Shown here piece after piece: positions 28,055 to 31,778 of a stretch of DNA of 31,778 bases (position 1 is its first letter; the number at the start of each line of letters is the position of its first letter). The stretch is from a virus: positions 1 to 31,778 of IMG/VR virus record IMGVR_UViG_3300022845_000012; one strand, written 5' to 3'. The notes beneath the pieces are model-generated. The model saw nothing but the letters and a program-made list of their open reading frames with translations, was not told where the DNA came from and ran no database searches. The position numbers were made by a program, and so were the translations under genes.

Positions 28055-30406
28055 TCACGCTATCCTAACCCAAAGTGTGAAGACAGTCCTGCTATCGTAC
28101 TCAAGAACGGTATATGGCCCCATCAACCTCCAAGTGCCTGTAGGCGAGATATTAAAGGGGTTCCACCCGCCATTATTAAAAACTACATACAATAGGCTCG
28201 ACCCTGCCAAAGTGGTACCGAGGCCTCTAGGGGGTATGTTAAAGCCACTCTCCCCCAAAAGGGCATAACTGTTGACGGCTCCAGCGGGAGGGGCAGTTGC
28301 TGTACCAGACGTACCCTGCGGACCCTGCGGACCCTGCACACCTTGTGGGCCCTGCGGACCAGACGTACCCTGCGGACCCTGCGGACCTGTACCCTGCGGA
28401 CCCTGCGGACCCTGCGGACCAGTTGGGCCGGTCGAACCACCAGTGCCGTTAAGGCCAGATGGACCAGTTGGGCCTGCGGGGCCTGCGACTGTAGAGTTCG
28501 CGCCTTGGGGGCCTGTCGGACCTGTCGGACCATTACCGGCTACACCCTGCGGGCCTTGCGAACCAGTGGGGCCAGTTGCGCCGGTAGGGCCACCGCCGGT
28601 AGGACCTGTCACACCCGTCGGGCCTTGCGGGCCAGTTGGGCCAGTGGCCCCTGTGCCCGTTGCACCGGTCGAACCTGTCGGACCCGTGGGACCGAACGTA
28701 CCTTGTGTACCCTGAATACCTTGCGGACCAGTGGGGCCCGCTGCGCCGAGCGCACCGGATGTACCTTGGATACCCTGTGGGCCAGTGGGACCAACCGCAC
28801 CGAGTGTACCGTCTATGCCCTGCGGGCCGCTTGGGCCGGTCGGACCTGCGAGACCTTGGAGACCACGGGGGCCGGTTGGGCCTTGTGGGCCGACGATCTG
28901 GCCAGCATTATTCCAAGCCGAACCGTCCCAGATGTACAGATCACCGGATGCCTGCACGATGATGGCATCGTTAAGTGTGTTGCCTGTAGGCGGCAGGTCA
29001 CCAACAGTGGCGACCTCGCCAACAAAATTGATCGAGGTACCTTGAGGACCCTCTGAACCAGTCGGTCCGGTGTTACCCTGCGGACCTGTCGGACCTGCTA
29101 CACCAATCGAACCTGTCGGGCCGCTGAGGCCAGTACTACCCTGAGTACCTTGAATACCTTGAATACCCTGCACGCCTTGCGCACCGGTTGGACCTGTCGG
29201 GCCGGCAACCGTAGAAGCACCACCCGCAGCACCTGCGGCTCCGGTCGGACCAGTCGCACCAGTCGAACCCGTTGGGCCCTTGAGGCCGGGTGTACCTGTC
29301 GGACCTGTAGGACCAGCGGCAGTTGACGCATCACCCTGCGGACCAGTGGGCCCTGTGGCCCCGTCAGCGCCAGCGGCGCCGGTCAGGCCCTGTGGCCCAG
29401 TGGGGCCCTGCGGGCCAACGATTTGCCCGACGTTATCCCACGCTGCGCCATCCCATACGTAGAGGTCGCCATCAGCAGTGACGATGTAAGCGTCGTTGAT
29501 GACATTGTCGACAGCAGGTAGGTCACCGACAGTGGCGACCTCACCCTTAAATGTGATGGATGTACCCTGCGGGCCTTGCGACCCTGTTGGTCCAGTCGGA
29601 CCTTGGGTTCCGGTTGGGCCTGTTACACCTTGCGGTCCAGTTGGACCGGCCTGTGTAGAAGCTGCGCCTGTTGGACCAGTAGTACCGATGTCGCCCGTTG
29701 GGCCAGTTGGGCCTGTTATGCCGTCGAGTCCAGCGCCGCCCTGCGCACCAGTTGGGCCTACCTCACCCTGAATACCCTGCGCGCCAGTGTCGCCTTGAAT
29801 ACCTTGTACACCCTGTGGACCAGTGGGGCCGAGTGGGCCCTGCACCGTTGAGTCTGCACCCGTAGGACCAGTAGGGCCCTGCGGGCCGACGATCTGGCCG
29901 ACGTTGACCCACGCGGCTCCGTCCCAGACGTAGAGGTTACCATCGGCAGTGACGATGTACGCGTCGTTTGCCGCAGCACCAGCAGGCAGATCACCGACGG
30001 TGGCGACCTGACCCAGAAAAGAGATGGACGTACCCTGCACACCCTGCGCACCTTGCGGGCCGGTGGGGCCAGCGACAGTCGAGTCAGCGCCTGTGTCGCC
30101 TGTGAGGCCCTGCGGACCGGTAGGCCCTTGGATACCCTGCACGCCTTGCACACCTTGGATACCTTGCGGACCAGTCGCGCCCGTGTCGCCTGTGAGGCCA
30201 GTAAGGCCTGTGTCGCCAACGGGGCCAACGATCCCGCCATATGGCAGGCTGAGATACGCGTTCACCCCATCCCCGATTTTGAACTGGTTCGTGTCTGTCT
30301 CAAGGACAATCTCCCGGTCCGCAAGAACCGGGTTAAACTCAGTCCAACGGCCGAGCGTGTCACCGCGCAGTGCGAAGCCAATCGTGGAGGATGGGGTGAT
30401 GGGCAT
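28055..30406 (-). CDS. Collagen-like tail fibre/receptor-binding protein (783 aa)
   Basis: ATG 30406, 2 bp after the glycosyltransferase stop. Residues 1-65 ([20 protein letters not shown], then [21 protein letters not shown]) match the N-terminal attachment domain of phage fibres and Mtd-like proteins. From about 65 to 700 there are long runs of G-x-y triplets dominated by GPT, GPQ and GVQ, which should form a collagen triple helix. These are interrupted by three related 50-residue modules starting GTSI and ending VGQIVGPQG or AGQIVGPQG. The C-terminal 80 residues ([17 protein letters not shown], then [17 protein letters not shown] and WVRIA) form a beta-rich tip, the likely receptor-contact or trimerisation domain. 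The neighbouring glycosyltransferase suggests that Thr in GPT may be sugar-modified. Confidence 0.85.
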   Translation of the reverse strand: MPITPSSTIGFALRGDTLGRWTEFNPVLADREIVLETDTNQFKIGDGVNAYLSLPYGGIVGPVGDTGLTGLTGDTGATGPQGIQGVQGVQGIQGPTGPQGLTGDTGADSTVAGPTGPQGAQGVQGTSISFLGQVATVGDLPAGAAANDAYIVTADGNLYVWDGAAWVNVGQIVGPQGPTGPTGADSTVQGPLGPTGPQGVQGIQGDTGAQGIQGEVGPTGAQGGAGLDGITGPTGPTGDIGTTGPTGAASTQAGPTGPQGVTGPTGTQGPTGPTGSQGPQGTSITFKGEVATVGDLPAVDNVINDAYIVTADGDLYVWDGAAWDNVGQIVGPQGPTGPQGLTGAAGADGATGPTGPQGDASTAAGPTGPTGTPGLKGPTGSTGATGPTGAAGAAGGASTVAGPTGPTGAQGVQGIQGIQGTQGSTGLSGPTGSIGVAGPTGPQGNTGPTGSEGPQGTSINFVGEVATVGDLPPTGNTLNDAIIVQASGDLYIWDGSAWNNAGQIVGPQGPTGPRGLQGLAGPTGPSGPQGIDGTLGAVGPTGPQGIQGTSGALGAAGPTGPQGIQGTQGTFGPTGPTGSTGATGTGATGPTGPQGPTGVTGPTGGGPTGATGPTGSQGPQGVAGNGPTGPTGPQGANSTVAGPAGPTGPSGLNGTGGSTGPTGPQGPQGPQGTGPQGPQGTSGPQGPQGVQGPQGPQGTSGTATAPPAGAVNSYALLGESGFNIPPRGLGTTLAGSSLLYVVFNNGGWNPFNISPTGTWRLMGPYTVLEYDSRTVFTLWVRIA
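28888..29042 (-). repeat. Fibre interruption module, copy 3 (C-terminal-most)
   Basis: A non-collagen module of about 50 residues: [18 protein letters not shown], a variable loop, [20 protein letters not shown], then AGQIVGPQG. It is related to the copies at about 29409-29566 and 29886-30034 and the most divergent of the three. Confidence 0.75.
29409..29566 (-). repeat. Fibre interruption module, copy 2
   Basis: A module with [18 protein letters not shown], a loop with [25 protein letters not shown] and VGQIVGPQG. It is nearly identical to copy 1 in its second half, so a recent duplication or gene conversion is likely. Confidence 0.75.
29886..30034 (-). repeat. Fibre interruption module, copy 1 (N-terminal-most)
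   Basis: A module with [39 protein letters not shown] and VGQIVGPQG. It occurs between collagen segments and may act as a hinge, trimer-register clamp or lectin-like side domain. Confidence 0.75.
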
Positions 30407-30408
30407 TC

Positions 30409-31473
30409 TCAGGCCGCCTTATCGAGGGAGTAGAACTCCAAGTTACGCTTCAACCGCTCGTCGCCGGGTTCAAGGTCCACTGCGAGCGTGCCGTGCTCGA
30501 CGGCTTCCTCTTGCTCCCCAAGGTGGTAGGCTGCCAGCGCAAGTAGATCATGCGGCTTTGCCCCCCAGACACTCGGGTCCATCGTATAGACCAAGGCTTT
30601 GTCCTTGATCGTCAGCGCCTGTTTAGCACAGTCGTAGCTAAGCTGCCACTGTTCTGTTTTGCGGGCGATGTCGGCCAGCTCGACCCACGGCTCGCGGGTG
30701 TTGGGGGCTTCCTTGGTCGCCTTGTCCAGCCAGACTTGCGCTTGTGCTTTGTCGCCCAGTGCCTCATAGGCTTGGGCCATGACACGCATGGCGTAGCACC
30801 GCTCGTTCGCCCAGTTGGCGTTCGGGTTTTCGAGGTACTTGTGCAGCGCCACAATGGAGTCGACCCACCGGCGGCTGAACGTCAGCTCGCGGGCGTAATA
30901 GAACGCGTTGCGCGGACAGGCCGGGTCTTCCTTCACCGATAGCTCCAGCAGGTCTATGTACTGGCCACGACTCTTGGTTGGATCGGGGTGGTGGCTTACC
31001 AGCAGCATGTCAGTGTGGGCGTAGACCTCGTCGATCCGCGCGTCTGGGCGGGGGTACTCGTGGCACGGGTGGTGCCAGTGGTAGCCGTGACGTGCGTGAA
31101 TCTTCTCATAGAAGAACTCGATGCCTGCGCCCCAGTCGAACTTGTAACGCAGCCGGGTGGTCTCATCCATCTTCCATACGCGCTCGATCTCCTCACGCCA
31201 GCCGGGTTCCAGCCGCTCGTCAAGGTCAAGGCTGATACACACGTCGATGTCGCGGGGGATCAGCGCAAGCGCTGCGTCACGGGCTTTGTCGAACCGCCAC
31301 GGGGTGATGCAGATTTCAGGCACGGTCGCGCCGCACGCGCGGGCGAGCTCGACGGTCTCGTCGGTGCTGCCGGTGTCGGCAATAAGGATCAGGTCCGCAT
31401 CTTGTGCGGACTCACAGAACTGCTCGACAAACGAAGCCTCGTTCTTGCTGATGGCGTATACGCAGATTTTCAT
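30409..31473 (-). CDS. GT2-family glycosyltransferase with TPR-like C-terminus (354 aa)
   Basis: ATG 31473 with GGGAGAG upstream, 3 bp after the chaperone stop. The N-terminal GT-A domain has [31 protein letters not shown], and the metal/sugar-nucleotide-binding D83-L-D85-E in [20 protein letters not shown] lies further on. After about residue 180 come helical repeats with TPR character ([81 protein letters not shown]). This GT2+TPR layout is known from protein and glycan transferases, in which the TPR can bind a protein acceptor. It lies directly upstream of the GPT-rich collagen fibre, so that fibre is the obvious candidate acceptor. The acceptor is inference. Confidence 0.85.
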   Translation of the reverse strand: MKICVYAISKNEASFVEQFCESAQDADLILIADTGSTDETVELARACGATVPEICITPWRFDKARDAALALIPRDIDVCISLDLDERLEPGWREEIERVWKMDETTRLRYKFDWGAGIEFFYEKIHARHGYHWHHPCHEYPRPDARIDEVYAHTDMLLVSHHPDPTKSRGQYIDLLELSVKEDPACPRNAFYYARELTFSRRWVDSIVALHKYLENPNANWANERCYAMRVMAQAYEALGDKAQAQVWLDKATKEAPNTREPWVELADIARKTEQWQLSYDCAKQALTIKDKALVYTMDPSVWGAKPHDLLALAAYHLGEQEEAVEHGTLAVDLEPGDERLKRNLEFYSLDKAA

Positions 31474-31476
31474 ATG

Positions 31477-31778
31477 TCACTCTCCCGGTTTGGTTGGCCA
31501 CTCGATGGTGTAGGGGAAGCCCCCTTGGGAGGTTATGTCACGGAGCGCCTGCCGATAGGAAGCCCATTCGGTTGTGATGGTGTTGTCGCTCAGGGCCATC
31601 CAGTCACTGTCCGACAGCAGTTGGTTGCGTTTGGCTCTAACTCTTGCAGAGGATGCATTGTAATAATTTTGTTTTTCCTCTGGTGTCTTTTCGACAACCG
31701 ACCACTCAAGATGCCACTTGTCACCTGCATAGGTGGGCGTGTCTGCTCGAACGGCTCTGTAGGTCGTTTCGTCGATGG
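31477..31778 (-). CDS. Partial tail fibre assembly chaperone (APC-like), upstream copy
   Basis: A minus-strand frame enters from the right edge and stops with TGA at 31477-31479, leaving about 100 visible residues; the start is outside the window. The C-terminus has RAKRNQLLSDSDWMALSD, then EWASYRQALRDITSQGGFP and IEWPTKPGE. This is clearly the same domain as the 119-aa chaperone at 27694-28053 (R-N-x-L-L-x-x-S-D-W, YRQALRDIT-x-Q-x-GFP, WP). The visible N-terminal part (RAVRADTPTYAGDKWHLEWSV then VVEKTPEEKQ) differs from that of the other copy. It probably serves a fibre gene further right. Confidence 0.8.
   Translation of the reverse strand, partial: IDETTYRAVRADTPTYAGDKWHLEWSVVEKTPEEKQNYYNASSARVRAKRNQLLSDSDWMALSDNTITTEWASYRQALRDITSQGGFPYTIEWPTKPGE

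Larger units (their letters stand above)
28306..30216 (-). repeat. Collagen-type codon repeats (G-x-y triplets) within the fibre gene
   Basis: On the plus strand the region shows recurring 9-bp units such as ACCCTGCGG, CCTGTCGGA and CCAGTTGGG, densest at 28306-28430. They encode Gly-Pro-Gln and Gly-Pro-Thr triplets on the minus strand. The tandem nature makes in-frame expansion or contraction likely, and also makes this region prone to assembly error. Confidence 0.85.

Noticed and set aside
28272-28715. 147-aa plus-strand Pro/Gly/Cys-rich frame and neighbours opposite the fibre
   Set aside because: Produced by the complement of Gly-Pro repeats; low-complexity shadow.
28306-30216. Regular short repeats suggesting a CRISPR or minisatellite array
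   Set aside because: The repeats are in frame Gly-x-y codons of a continuous fibre gene; there are no unique spacers of fixed size between identical repeats.
1-31778. tRNA, rRNA, insertion sequence or attachment site
   Set aside because: No cloverleaf-like stretch, transposase or integrase was seen; intergenic space is almost absent, and no stretch over 300 bases lacks a gene.

Overview
The window reads as part of a tailed bacteriophage genome, probably a podovirus-like phage of a Gram-negative host. Four things support this: a family A replicative DNA polymerase with a phage-style replication set, a T7-like tail and ejection-protein module, a holin/endolysin/spanin lysis cassette, and tight packing with almost every gene overlapping or abutting the next. 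The spanin pair and the lipoprotein signal peptide imply an outer membrane. Many gene types resemble those of marine and freshwater phages of proteobacteria (from memory, not from a search). No integrase, repressor pair, tRNA, rRNA, insertion sequence or CRISPR array is visible.

Left arm (1-10088, all plus strand): three small genes with ATGA overlaps lead into a GTG-started family A DNA polymerase with a 3'-5' exonuclease domain and leucine at the position equivalent to E. coli Pol I Phe762. It is followed by a 68-aa protein, a Cas4/RecB-like Fe-S nuclease, a VRR-NUC nuclease, an SNF2-type helicase, a coiled-coil protein of unknown role, a zinc-finger protein with an acidic tail (probable ssDNA-binding protein), a small HTH protein, a perfect 9-bp hairpin, and a 951-aa primase-helicase. 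Together these look like a nearly self-contained replication and recombination module.

Right arm (10091-31778, all minus strand, transcribed from right to left): a partial tail-fibre assembly chaperone (cut by the window edge), a GT2 glycosyltransferase with TPR-like repeats, a 783-aa collagen-like tail fibre, a second tail-fibre assembly chaperone, a heme-oxygenase-like protein, two small membrane proteins, a holin, an M15 endolysin, a very small ORF, overlapping i-spanin and o-spanin genes, and a 46-aa Cys/Lys-rich protein. Then come a large beta-propeller tail (nozzle/hub) protein, two unknown structural proteins, a GNAT-like protein, two Ala/Gln-rich putative ejection proteins, and a 2658-aa giant polyvalent-type protein with an HExxGH metallopeptidase motif. 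The two arms converge with stop codons only 2 bp apart. Terminase, portal and capsid genes are not in the window.

Most interesting points: (1) a glycosyltransferase sits 2 bp upstream of a GPT-rich collagen-like fibre, suggesting an O-glycosylated receptor-binding fibre; (2) a heme-oxygenase-like gene lies between fibre and lysis genes; (3) the 2658-aa polyvalent protein lies at the end of the virion module; (4) several genes below 60 aa are easily missed; (5) a strong hairpin precedes the primase-helicase gene. All functional calls rest on motif recognition by eye; no database search was run.
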